64,000 bases of DNA, from contig NZ_PYGJ01000009.1 in the NCBI RefSeq assembly GCF_003014475.1, positions 1 to 64,000 of the forward strand, given 5' to 3'. The notes beneath the pieces were generated by a model, which was given only the letters and a program-made list of their open reading frames with translations, was not told the DNA's origin and ran no database searches. The stretch comes from Shimia abyssi. GTDB lineage: Bacteria > Pseudomonadota > Alphaproteobacteria > Rhodobacterales > Rhodobacteraceae. A program made the position numbers and the translations under genes. Shown here one piece after another: positions 9,353 to 16,957 of the stretch (positions are counted from its first letter, which is position 1; the number at the start of each line of letters is the position of its first letter).

Positions 9353-10213
9353 TCAAACTGCTGCGGCGCGGCTTTCTTCGAGATAGATCTCGCGCAGACG
9401 ACACGCAATTGGCCCAGGCGTGCCATCTCCCAACGCAACACCGTCAATTTCAACAACCGGCATCACAAATGCACTGGCCGACGTGGTAAACGCCTCATCC
9501 GCCTCTTTGGCCTCGTCGATGGTGAACAGGCGTTCTTCGATTTTCATCTGGGCTTCTTCGGCCATGCGCAACACCGCCTTGCGGGTGATCCCATGGAGAA
9601 TGTCGTTTGACAATGGGCGGGTCACGATGGTGCCGTTTTTGACAAAATACGCGTTGTTCGACGTTCCTTCAGTCACATACCCGTCCTCGATCATCCAAGC
9701 GTCATCGGCACCGGCCTTCTTGGCCATCATTTTGCCCATCGAAGGGTAAAGCAACTGCACTGTTTTGATGTCGCGGCGGCCCCAGCGGATGTCGTCGATG
9801 GAAATGATCTTGGCACCTTTCCGGGCCGCGGGACTATCGGCCAATCCGGGCTTGTTCTGGGTGAACAGCACGATGGTTGGCGCCGTGTCTTCGGACGGAA
9901 ACACAAAATCGCGATCGCCATCTGACCCGCGCGTCACCTGCAGATAGATAAGCCCTTCGTTGATCTCGTTCAGCTCCACCAACTTGCGATGGATGTCCAG
10001 CAACTCGTCCTTGGTACAGGGCTCCGCCATGTCCAGCGCATCCAACGAGCGTTTCAGGCGCACAGCGTGCCCTTCAAAGTCGATCAGCTTGCCATCAAGC
10101 ACGCTTGTCACTTCATAGACCGCATCAGCCATCAGGAAGCCACGGTCAAAGATCGAGATTTTGGCATCGGTTTCAGGCAAGTATTCGCCGTTGACATAAA
10201 CGGTGCGGGTCAT
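9353..10213 (-). CDS. dat: D-amino-acid transaminase (class IV, PLP)
   Basis: 286 aa. The fold-type IV aminotransferase pattern is complete: FDRGFLMADAVYEV near residue 22, the PLP lysine at about K150 in RDIKTVQLL, TEGTSNN at 181-187 with the PLP-binding Glu, and a C-terminal ASAFVMPVVEIDG. Length and motifs fit D-alanine transaminase better than branched-chain aminotransferase, which has other substrate-loop motifs. The expected reaction is D-Ala + 2-oxoglutarate to pyruvate + D-Glu. It lies downstream of dgcN-dgcA on the same strand with one unknown gene between, which fits a D-amino-acid role. A branched-chain specificity cannot be fully excluded. Confidence 0.85.
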   Translation of the reverse strand: MTRTVYVNGEYLPETDAKISIFDRGFLMADAVYEVTSVLDGKLIDFEGHAVRLKRSLDALDMAEPCTKDELLDIHRKLVELNEINEGLIYLQVTRGSDGDRDFVFPSEDTAPTIVLFTQNKPGLADSPAARKGAKIISIDDIRWGRRDIKTVQLLYPSMGKMMAKKAGADDAWMIEDGYVTEGTSNNAYFVKNGTIVTRPLSNDILHGITRKAVLRMAEEAQMKIEERLFTIDEAKEADEAFTTSASAFVMPVVEIDGVALGDGTPGPIACRLREIYLEESRAAAV

Positions 10214-10258
10214 GGGCAGGGTCGTCCTTTTGGTGTGTTTCGATTGCGGTTTACAGGA

Positions 10259-11074
10259 TCAGCGCGCGGCTGCAAAGCGCGCGTCTCCAGCCAGCAGCAT
10301 TGCCTTGCGCTTCTTGTTGATGGAAGAGGCCCAGGTAAAGCGCACCTGGCCATTTTCGATGCTGTCAATATAGAGGCAGCGATTGCCAATCGGATTGCCG
10401 TTATCCCATCTGGCGTCGAACAAACAGACAAGACCATCAGGCGTTGCGATCCAGCTTTTGAAATAGCTGACCAAAATGCCGCTGTTGGCAACACCATTCT
10501 GTTCACCGCCATTGGGGGAGAACCACAACAGAAACGGGCGGCTTGTCTTTGTCATTAATGTCCGATTGGTCAGCAGGCGTTCCAGATTGGCATCACGGGC
10601 CATGGAATTGCGCAGGGCGGGGTTTTTCTCGAATGCATTATATGCCGCCTTTGCGGCGTCTTTGTTGCCTTTGAATGCGCCGGGGGCATAGCCAAAAACG
10701 GCAGGGGCGGTTTTGGCATTGATTGGTTTATAAAGCGCCGTGACGGTTTTGGTTTTCACCACCGCCGGGGCGACGATCGTGCCATCGACGGCAAACAAAA
10801 TGCAATCGCGCTGGCCTTTGCGCATGAACGAACGGCAGAACGACATGGCGCGTGCCGCCGCTTTGTCCTTGCTTGCAAACCCATGTGATCGCCCCCACGC
10901 ACCGTCAGGGGACACCGCAAATCCAGTGTGTTTCTTTTGCGATTTCTGCTCCTGAAATTCGGCGCTTTGCTTGTTTGTCAGGACCACAGTCCAAATGCCC
11001 TGCGCATCTTTGGCAAAGGCGACCGGGGCACACGCCAAAACCAAGGCTATGGCAAAAGAAAACACGGTCTTCAC
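10259..11074 (-). CDS. Secreted protein of unknown function, 271 aa
   Basis: GTG start at 11074 behind a CAGGAG site. The first about 21 residues (MKTVFSFAIALVLACAPVAF then AKD) form a clear signal peptide. The mature part has no membrane segment; it contains WGRSHGFASKDKAAARAMSFC, interrupted by no known motif, and Cys residues at SFCRSF, QRDCIL, LVCLFD and NRCLY that could form disulfides in the periplasm. A stretch like xxAAARAMSFCRSFMRKG recalls the DUF4189-like sensor of small-amino-acid repeats, but I do not assign it. It sits between dgcA and dat on the same strand. Confidence 0.75.
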   Translation of the reverse strand: MKTVFSFAIALVLACAPVAFAKDAQGIWTVVLTNKQSAEFQEQKSQKKHTGFAVSPDGAWGRSHGFASKDKAAARAMSFCRSFMRKGQRDCILFAVDGTIVAPAVVKTKTVTALYKPINAKTAPAVFGYAPGAFKGNKDAAKAAYNAFEKNPALRNSMARDANLERLLTNRTLMTKTSRPFLLWFSPNGGEQNGVANSGILVSYFKSWIATPDGLVCLFDARWDNGNPIGNRCLYIDSIENGQVRFTWASSINKKRKAMLLAGDARFAAAR

Positions 11075-11147
11075 GGGTCAATCTCCTGAATGAACGAACC
11101 GCAGATTAGCGAAGCAACACGCGCGCGGCCATAAGCAGTTCACCATC

Positions 11148-12110
11148 CTATCCCCAAAGCGCGGTACGTGGCGGATGCACACCTTTGTCGTCAAAGGCAA
11201 GCGGGGCCTCTCGGTCTTCGGCGAGGAGCAGCGGGCCGTCCAAATCGGTGATCAGCGCGCCCTGCGCCACCAGCGTTGCAGGTGCCATCGCGAGCGAGGA
11301 GCCGACCATGCAGCCCACCATAACCTTGTATCCCTCAGCCAGTGCCGCGTCACGCAATGCAAGCGCTTCGGTCAGGCCGCCGGTTTTGTCGAGCTTGATA
11401 TTAACCACATCATACTTGCCCTTGAGCTTTGGCAGACTGCTCCGGTCGTGACAGCTTTCATCGGCACATACAGGCACCGGGCGCTCCATGCCCAACAACG
11501 CGTCGTCCTCACCCGCGGGCAGCGGCTGTTCAACCAGCGCAACCCCAAGCCGCACAAGATGCGGCGCGAGTTCGGCGTACACTTGCGCTGACCAGCCCTC
11601 GTTTGCATCCACGATGATGGTCGAGTTGGGTGCACCGGCGCGCACAGCCTCAAGGCGGGGCATATCGTCGGGCGTGCCCAGCTTGATCTTTAGCAACGGA
11701 CGAAAGGCATGCTTGGCCGCCTGTGCCTGCATCGCCTCGGGCGTGTCGAGAGACAGCGTATAGGCGGTGATCTCAGGGCCCGGCACTGGCAAGCCGGCCA
11801 AGTCCCACGCGCGCTTTCCCGCCTTTTTGCACTCCAGATCCCACAACGCACAGTCCAGCGCATTGCGCGCCGCTCCGGCGGGTAGCTCAAAAAGAGACTG
11901 CCGCGTGATATTGCCCGTGACCGCCATGATCTCGTCCGTCACGCTTTCCAGCGTTTCATTGTAACGGGCATAGGGCACACATTCGCCCCAGCCAGATGCG
12001 TCGCCATCTGTGACACGTACAGTGAGCACCTTTGCCTCGGTCCGAGAGCCGCGCGAGATCGTGAAAACCTGTGCGAGCTTAAAGACGTCAGGCGTGACAG
12101 AAATGTCCAC
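11148..12110 (-). CDS. dgcA: N-acetyl-D-glutamate racemase / dipeptide-epimerase-like enolase-superfamily enzyme
   Basis: 320 aa from a GTG at 12110. It belongs to the muconate-lactonising/AE-epimerase branch of the enolase superfamily. The two acid/base lysines are present (K141 and K143 in LLKIKLGTPDD, K239 in NIKLDKTGG), as are the metal ligands D168 (VDANEGW), E194 (VEQPLP) and D217 (CADES). Such enzymes are usually annotated as L-Ala-D/L-Glu epimerase. Beside the DUF1611 gene dgcN, however, the recently described D-glutamate route fits better: N-acetyl-D-Glu to N-acetyl-L-Glu. It is 70 bases downstream of dgcN, in one operon. Confidence 0.87.
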   Translation of the reverse strand: MDISVTPDVFKLAQVFTISRGSRTEAKVLTVRVTDGDASGWGECVPYARYNETLESVTDEIMAVTGNITRQSLFELPAGAARNALDCALWDLECKKAGKRAWDLAGLPVPGPEITAYTLSLDTPEAMQAQAAKHAFRPLLKIKLGTPDDMPRLEAVRAGAPNSTIIVDANEGWSAQVYAELAPHLVRLGVALVEQPLPAGEDDALLGMERPVPVCADESCHDRSSLPKLKGKYDVVNIKLDKTGGLTEALALRDAALAEGYKVMVGCMVGSSLAMAPATLVAQGALITDLDGPLLLAEDREAPLAFDDKGVHPPRTALWG

Positions 12111-12119
12111 GGGAATACC

Positions 12120-12170
12120 CTTTCATTGCCTCCGAAACACCCCGGAGGGGCCGGGGGGATGCCCCCGGCA
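12120..12170 (-). repeat. Hairpin plus variant of the repeated motif between dgcN and dgcA (copy d)
   Basis: Minus strand: stem GCCGGGGG/CCCCCGGC around 12150-12170, then GTGTTTCGGAGGCAATGAA just upstream of the dgcA start. Same order as the other copies but a more divergent motif. Confidence 0.45.
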
Positions 12171-12180
12171 TTGGTCTGTC

Positions 12181-13182
12181 TTACAGCGCGGCCAGCGCAT
12201 CTACCAGCTTGCCCGCACCAAAACGGAACGGATCTGTCGCAGGCAGGTCCATACGCGCTTCCAACTCCGCCAGATAGGCTTTGGCGTCGTCTTCACCCAT
12301 GTGCTGGGTGTTGACCGAAATGCCAATGATCTGACAGGCAGGGTTGGCGCGCCGTGCCAGCGGCAAAGCAACATCGCGCAGCTCTTCCAGGCTGGGTAGG
12401 TCGTATTCGGGCAGGCCGCGCATGTGTGTCCTTGTTGGCTCATGCGCCAGAACCAGCGCGTCGGGTTGTCCGCCATGGATCAACGCCATTGTCACACCGG
12501 AATAGGACACGTGGAACAGGCTGCCCTGACCCTCGATATGATCCCAATGATCGGCGTCATTATCCGGTGTCAGCCACTCAACCGACCCGGCCATGAAATC
12601 GGCAATCACGGCATCCAGTGGCACACCGTCGCCAGTGACCAGAATACCGGTCTGACCGGTCGCGCGGAATGTCGACTTCATGCCGCGTTCGCGCATTTCG
12701 GCGTCCATGCACAGGGCTGTATACATCTTGCCCACGAAACAGTCGGTGCCTACAGCCAGGCAGCGCTTGCCGGTACGGGTCTTGCCGTTGGCAATCGGAT
12801 AGTCGACTTCGGGAACACGAACATCATGCAGGGTGCGGCCGGTGGCTTCGGCAACGGCCACCAGGTCAGGCTCGTCGCGCAACAGGTTGTGCAGGCCGGA
12901 GGCAAGGTCAAAGCCTTCTTCCAGTGCCATCACCAGCACCTTTTTCCACTCTTGGCTGATTACGCCACCACGGTTGGCCACCCCGATCACCAGCGTCTTG
13001 GCACCTGCTTCGCGCGCTTCGACCAGCGACATGTCATTCAGACCCAGATCAGCGCCGCAGCCTTCCATGCGGAACTGTCCAACGGCGTTTTCGGGGCGCC
13101 AGTCCTTGATCCCAATCGCGACTTTCGCGGCAAGCTGGTCGGGTGCATCGCCCAGAAATAGCAGATACGGTGTTTCAATCAT
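12181..13182 (-). CDS. dgcN: DUF1611 protein, D-glutamate N-acetyltransferase DgcN
   Basis: 333 aa, full length for the DUF1611 family. The N-terminal Rossmann-like part (VIGVANRGGVISQEW) is followed by a P-loop-like domain with VGTDCFVGKMYTALCMDAEM replacing the classic GTDCAVGK-x-T, then TGQTGILVTGDGVPLDAV and IEGQGSLFHVSYSGVTMALIHG, which are family signatures. DgcN has been described as acetylating D-glutamate, after which DgcA racemises the product. It is first in the minus-strand group dgcN-dgcA and is divergent from mcl1 across 285 bases. Substrate assignment is from family knowledge, not from the sequence. Confidence 0.87.
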   Translation of the reverse strand: MIETPYLLFLGDAPDQLAAKVAIGIKDWRPENAVGQFRMEGCGADLGLNDMSLVEAREAGAKTLVIGVANRGGVISQEWKKVLVMALEEGFDLASGLHNLLRDEPDLVAVAEATGRTLHDVRVPEVDYPIANGKTRTGKRCLAVGTDCFVGKMYTALCMDAEMRERGMKSTFRATGQTGILVTGDGVPLDAVIADFMAGSVEWLTPDNDADHWDHIEGQGSLFHVSYSGVTMALIHGGQPDALVLAHEPTRTHMRGLPEYDLPSLEELRDVALPLARRANPACQIIGISVNTQHMGEDDAKAYLAELEARMDLPATDPFRFGAGKLVDALAAL

Positions 13183-13370
13183 GGCGCATTTCTCCTGTCA
13201 TCTTTCGGAGATTCTTGCTGAAATTGGGCGCAATGTCCTCTCAAACTGAACAAGTTTGACTCCCATAGGGGAATAATACCGCGTCGATAGCGGCAACATT
13301 GAAAGATTCTTTCAATAAGTCACCTAATCTGCCGTTTTGTTTCCATTCGCGGAATCACTCCGCATCGCGG

Positions 13371-13395
13371 CAATTTTGCTGCATCTGCAAAATTG
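13371..13395 (+). promoter_or_regulatory. Perfect 9-bp inverted repeat upstream of mcl1, candidate RamB/ScfR-type operator
   Basis: CAATTTTGC (13371-13379), seven bases, GCAAAATTG (13387-13395), ending 72 bases before the mcl1 ATG. The core TTTGC-n-GCAAA resembles sites described for the RamB/PccR family of acyl-CoA-responsive regulators that control ethylmalonyl-CoA and propionyl-CoA genes in alphaproteobacteria. No run of T follows, so it is not a terminator. The assignment to a regulator is inference. Confidence 0.5.
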
Positions 13396-13467
13396 GCTTG
13401 CGGCTTGCGGCGTAATTTAATAACCCTCTGCGAGACACAAACGTAATTTCCTTGCTTGGAGTAAGAC

Positions 13468-14427
13468 ATGAGCTTCCGCATCCAACCTGCCGCACCCGCC
13501 CGCCCAAATCGTTGTCAGCTGTTCGGCCCGGCCTCTAACACCAAGCTGTTTGCCAAAATGGCGGCCTCGGCAGCCGATGTGATCAATATCGACCTCGAAG
13601 ATTCCGTGGCACCAACAGACAAGGACATGGCCCGTGCCAATGCGATCGAGGCCATAAATACCGTCGATTGGGGCACAAAGACGGTGTCTGTACGCATAAA
13701 CGGGTTGGACACGCCCTATTGGTATCGCGACGTTGTCGACCTGATGGAGCAGGCAGGCGAGCGTTTGGACATGATTATGATCCCAAAGGTAGGCTGCGCC
13801 GAAGACATCTATGCGGTTGACGCATTGGTCACTGCCATTGAACGTGCCAAAGGGCGGAGCAAACCGGTGGCTTTTGAGGTCATCATCGAATCTGCGGCGG
13901 GCATTGCCCATGTCGAGGCGATTGCGGCCTCCTCGCCACGGTTGGAAGCAATGAGCCTTGGCGCGGCGGATTTCGCAGCGTCGATGGGAATGCAGACCAC
14001 CGGCATCGGCGGCACACAGGAAAACTATTACATGATCCGCGAAGGGGCCAAGCATTGGTCGGACCCTTGGCATTGGGCTCAGGCGGCGATTGTCGCGGCC
14101 TGCCGCACACATGGCGTGCTGCCTGTGGATGGCCCATTCGGTGACTTCTCCGACGATGACGGATATATCGCGCAATCCAAACGTTCGGCCACTTTGGGCA
14201 TGGTGGGCAAATGGGCCATTCACCCCAAGCAGATCGCGCTGGCAAACGAAGTTTTCACCCCGTCCGAAGAGGCCGTAACCGAAGCGCGCGAAATCCTTGC
14301 CGCAATGGAAACCGCCAAGGCCAATGGCGAAGGCGCAACCGTCTACAAGGGGCGGCTGGTGGATATCGCATCGATCAAACAGGCCGAAGTGATCGTGGCT
14401 CAGGCTGAACTGATCGCAGCCAGCTGA
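13468..14427 (+). CDS. mcl1: L-malyl-CoA / beta-methylmalyl-CoA lyase
   Basis: 319 aa, almost collinear with Rhodobacter sphaeroides Mcl1 as I remember it, from the N-terminal SFRIQPAAPARPNRCQLFGP to the C-terminal ATVYKGRLVDIASIKQAEVI. HpcH/HpaI (CitE-like) TIM barrel: the metal-binding Glu is in FEVIIESAAGI and the Asp in SLGAADFAASMG; GGTQENYYM and GKWAIHPKQ are signatures. In the ethylmalonyl-CoA pathway it cleaves beta-methylmalyl-CoA to glyoxylate and propionyl-CoA and also interconverts malyl-CoA with acetyl-CoA and glyoxylate. It supports acetate-type growth without isocitrate lyase. A GGAG ribosome site precedes the ATG. Single gene; it has its own promoter region with an inverted repeat. 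Confidence 0.97.
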   Translation: MSFRIQPAAPARPNRCQLFGPASNTKLFAKMAASAADVINIDLEDSVAPTDKDMARANAIEAINTVDWGTKTVSVRINGLDTPYWYRDVVDLMEQAGERLDMIMIPKVGCAEDIYAVDALVTAIERAKGRSKPVAFEVIIESAAGIAHVEAIAASSPRLEAMSLGAADFAASMGMQTTGIGGTQENYYMIREGAKHWSDPWHWAQAAIVAACRTHGVLPVDGPFGDFSDDDGYIAQSKRSATLGMVGKWAIHPKQIALANEVFTPSEEAVTEAREILAAMETAKANGEGATVYKGRLVDIASIKQAEVIVAQAELIAAS

Positions 14428-14452
14428 TCAAGTGACGCAACTTTGATTTGGC

Positions 14453-14473
14453 ATCCGCGCCAAACACGCGGAT
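14453..14473 (+). other. Hairpin in the mcl1-DUF302 gap
   Basis: ATCCGCG (14453-14459) and CGCGGAT (14467-14473) form a 7-bp stem around a 7-base loop, 25 bases after the mcl1 stop. No T-run follows, so it is a weak candidate terminator. It stands immediately ahead of a second hairpin covering the next ribosome binding site. Confidence 0.55.
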
Positions 14474-14476
14474 CGT

Positions 14477-14508
14477 AGGGCGGTACCTCTTTTGAAAGGG
14501 ACCGCCCT
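14477..14508 (+). promoter_or_regulatory. Hairpin occluding the DUF302 ribosome binding site
   Basis: AGGGCGGT (14477-14484) pairs with ACCGCCCT (14501-14508), which directly abuts the ATG at 14509. Inside, CCTCTTT can pair with GAAAGGG (14494-14500), the ribosome binding site. The folded leader would hide the site completely. There is no T-run, so this is not a terminator. It could act as a thermometer or other translational switch. Confidence 0.55.
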
Positions 14509-14976
14509 ATGCGTTTGTTTGCCTTATTTCTCGCCTTCACCACCGCCATGCCCGTCTTGGCCCAAGAGATCACACCGCGCGAGGGTTGGGTCGTAATCAA
14601 CACCGACAAATCCCACGAAACCCTGCTCAGCGATCTGCGTGCTGCCGTTAAAGCCAACAAAATGGGCGTGGTGACCCAAGCTGGCCCCACCGGCGTTGCG
14701 CGCAATCGCGGGATCGAGATCCCCGAAAACCGGGTTGTCGGCGTGTTCAACAACGACTTTGCCGTCAAGATACTCGCCACCTCAACTGCCGCAATGATCG
14801 AGGCTCCGATCCGGTTCTATGTCACCGAAAACCCTGACAAAACCGCAACCCTGTCATGGAAAACCCCGTCCTTTGTCTTTGCACCCTACATGGGCGAAGG
14901 CGGCGCTTCGCTGAAAGAGCTGGCGCGCGCCTTGGACGAACGCTTTGCCAAAATCGGGCAGGGCGCGGCACACTGA
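14509..14976 (+). CDS. DUF302 domain protein, exported
   Basis: 155 aa. A signal peptide (MRLFALFLAFTTAMPVLA) is followed by a DUF302 domain: HETLLSDLRAAVKANKMGVV, then NDFAVKILATSTAAMIEAPIRFYVTE, then WKTPSFVFAPYMGEG near the end. DUF302 proteins are small alpha/beta folds of unclear function, often periplasmic and metal or stress linked. The gene stands alone on the plus strand, 81 bases after mcl1 and convergent with the GlxA-type regulator eight bases on. Its leader carries two tandem hairpins, the second covering the ribosome site, so expression is probably controlled at translation. Confidence 0.85.
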   Translation: MRLFALFLAFTTAMPVLAQEITPREGWVVINTDKSHETLLSDLRAAVKANKMGVVTQAGPTGVARNRGIEIPENRVVGVFNNDFAVKILATSTAAMIEAPIRFYVTENPDKTATLSWKTPSFVFAPYMGEGGASLKELARALDERFAKIGQGAAH

Positions 14977-14984
14977 ACCCGTCG

Positions 14985-15992
14985 CTAAGCGCGCCCGTTT
15001 TTCCGAGAGTTCTTCTGCGCGGTTGCCTGTGTTGGTGTGCGCCCGTAGACTTTGCGATAGGCTTGCGACAGTGACGATGTGGATGCAAACCCGCATGCAA
15101 TGGCAACTTCGGCCAGCCGCAATTTTGTTTCGGTAATCATGATATGCGCGCGTTTTACCCGGATCGTTCGATAGAACTTTGCCGGAGACTGGTTCAGATG
15201 CAGGTTGAACAACCGTTCCAACTGCCGAGGAGAGACGCCAACCTGATTGGCGATCTGGCTGATTTGCTGCGGTTCTTCGGTGGTGCGCTCCATAATGGCG
15301 ATGGCCTGCCGCAACCGTTTTTCCAGAAAGTTCTCACCGCCGCTGATCCCCTTGGGTTGGTCCCGTTCAAATCCGCGTACGTTTTCGATCAGCAGCTGAT
15401 TGGCCAATAACCCCAGCGCGTCAGGCTCCACCAAATCGGCAATCAAATGGATGGTCGCTTCCATGACATAGCTTTCACCTGCGCAGGTCATCACACCGTC
15501 ATGCACCTCTCCCAGCCGCGTGGTCAGTTCACCGCGAAACCCGGCTTCGGTCAGGATCGGCATGTCGCGCCAATGGGTCGTCAGGGTGACGTCAGGATGG
15601 TCGACAAATTTGATATATTGGCTGGCCGCTTCAGAAAACAGCATCACGGGGCGTCGGTCGCGTCGCATGGCACGCACCCTTTTTGGCCAGCTGCCAAATG
15701 CCGCGCAATCCGCGCCACCAACCACGATCAGACAGTCAGATAGCAAATGATCAGCAATCGACGGTTCGGTCCGCACCAACAGCGTATCGATGCTCGACAC
15801 CAGCCCCGGTGCATCGGATGTGATGCGCCAGGAAAAGCGCCCATCGTTCAGGATGTCATTGGCAGTTCGTAATACCGTCAGCACACCCGACAGCTCCAGA
15901 TGCGAAAATCCGGGCTGAACATGAATCTCGAACGTTACCGGGCTGTCTTGGTCCCCACGCAATCCAGAGCGGTTTATCTTAAAATCGACCAT
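14985..15992 (-). CDS. GlxA-type AraC-family transcriptional regulator
   Basis: 335 aa from the ATG at 15992 (AAAGG upstream); the frame is open to an ATG at 16121, so the start is uncertain. The N-terminal about 200 residues form a DJ-1/PfpI amidotransferase-like sensor domain (HVQPGFSHLELSGVLTVLRT, CLIVVGGADC), which in this class binds ligands rather than catalysing. The C-terminal domain has the two helix-turn-helix motifs of AraC (ISQIANQVGVSPRQLERLF, then RLAEVAIACGFASTSSLSQA). Relatives control quaternary-amine and amino-acid catabolism. It lies 153 bases downstream of iolB on the same strand, but iol genes are usually controlled by RpiR-type regulators, so a link is not assumed. Confidence 0.88.
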   Translation of the reverse strand: MVDFKINRSGLRGDQDSPVTFEIHVQPGFSHLELSGVLTVLRTANDILNDGRFSWRITSDAPGLVSSIDTLLVRTEPSIADHLLSDCLIVVGGADCAAFGSWPKRVRAMRRDRRPVMLFSEAASQYIKFVDHPDVTLTTHWRDMPILTEAGFRGELTTRLGEVHDGVMTCAGESYVMEATIHLIADLVEPDALGLLANQLLIENVRGFERDQPKGISGGENFLEKRLRQAIAIMERTTEEPQQISQIANQVGVSPRQLERLFNLHLNQSPAKFYRTIRVKRAHIMITETKLRLAEVAIACGFASTSSLSQAYRKVYGRTPTQATAQKNSRKNGRA

Positions 15993-16145
15993 TCGATATA
16001 CCAGCCCTTTCAAAGCGAGATCCGGAGTGGCCGGATGCGCATTGGTCGCATCAAATGACCCCATCAAGGTCAATCGGCCTGTTGGAGCCGCTTTAAGCCA
16101 CAAACTGCCTGCGGGTTTCAATCAAGTTTTTGGGTGCAGTCGGGG

Positions 16146-16952
16146 TTAGCTGTCCCGCTCCATGATCCACTCAACCTCGGGCGCCGGTACAAAACGCCAT
16201 TTGCGCACCGGGCCTGCCATCACGTTAAGGTAATACATCTCAAACCCATAAGGCGCACCGCAAGGGTGGTGCCCACGTGGCACACACACCACGTCACCAT
16301 CCTTAACAGCCATGGTTTCATCCAACTGCCCGTCATCGGTATAGACCCGTTGAACACCAAACCCATCCGTCGGGTTCAGGCGGTGATAATAGGTTTCCTC
16401 AAGGTACGTGATACGCGGAAAATCATCCTCGTCATGACGATGGCTGGGGTAGGATGACCAATGTCCATTTGGCGTAAACACTTCGGTCACCAAAAGACTG
16501 TCGCAATAATCCTCGTTTTCCATCGCAATGTTATTGATGTGACGCGTGTTCACGCCCTTGCCCCGCTCGGTCAACGTGATGCCATCCGGGCCAATCCGGC
16601 GGGCCTCGTGCCCGCCTTTACCGGGGGCCGCACACGCTGCGATCACGCAATCGGTTTCGGCCACCGCGTCCCAATCGCTGCCATTGGGCAGGTATAGGCA
16701 ATGGGGCGGCGTCTTTTCGAACACGTTCATGCGGTCGCCCAGTACACCCCAGTCCCGACCGGCACCCGTGATCCGCGCCTTGCCTTCGACTATGACAAGG
16801 ATCACCTCGTTGTCGCCTGTGGCCTCGGCCGCCGTGTCGCCCGCGCGCAAGTGATACAGGCCAAAGCCGACGTAACGCCACCCGGCAGATGCGGGGGTGA
16901 TGTCGTGCACTTTGCCGCGTGTACCAAACGGCTTTTTCAAAAGATCGGCCAT
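16146..16952 (-). CDS. iolB: 5-deoxy-glucuronate isomerase
   Basis: 268 aa, normal for IolB, a metal-dependent bicupin. It isomerises 5-deoxy-D-glucuronate to 5-dehydro-2-deoxy-gluconate in myo-inositol breakdown. Family signatures are visible: WRYVGFGLYHL, GVLGDRMNVFEKTPPHCLYLP, HWSSYPSHRHDEDDFP with the metal-binding His/Glu cluster, YHRLNPTDGFGVQRVYTDD, and VPRGHHPCGAPYGFEMYYLNVMAGP cut in parts. It follows iolE by five bases, so the two are co-transcribed with iolG. Confidence 0.95.
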   Translation of the reverse strand: MADLLKKPFGTRGKVHDITPASAGWRYVGFGLYHLRAGDTAAEATGDNEVILVIVEGKARITGAGRDWGVLGDRMNVFEKTPPHCLYLPNGSDWDAVAETDCVIAACAAPGKGGHEARRIGPDGITLTERGKGVNTRHINNIAMENEDYCDSLLVTEVFTPNGHWSSYPSHRHDEDDFPRITYLEETYYHRLNPTDGFGVQRVYTDDGQLDETMAVKDGDVVCVPRGHHPCGAPYGFEMYYLNVMAGPVRKWRFVPAPEVEWIMERDS

Positions 16953-16957
16953 CGCGC

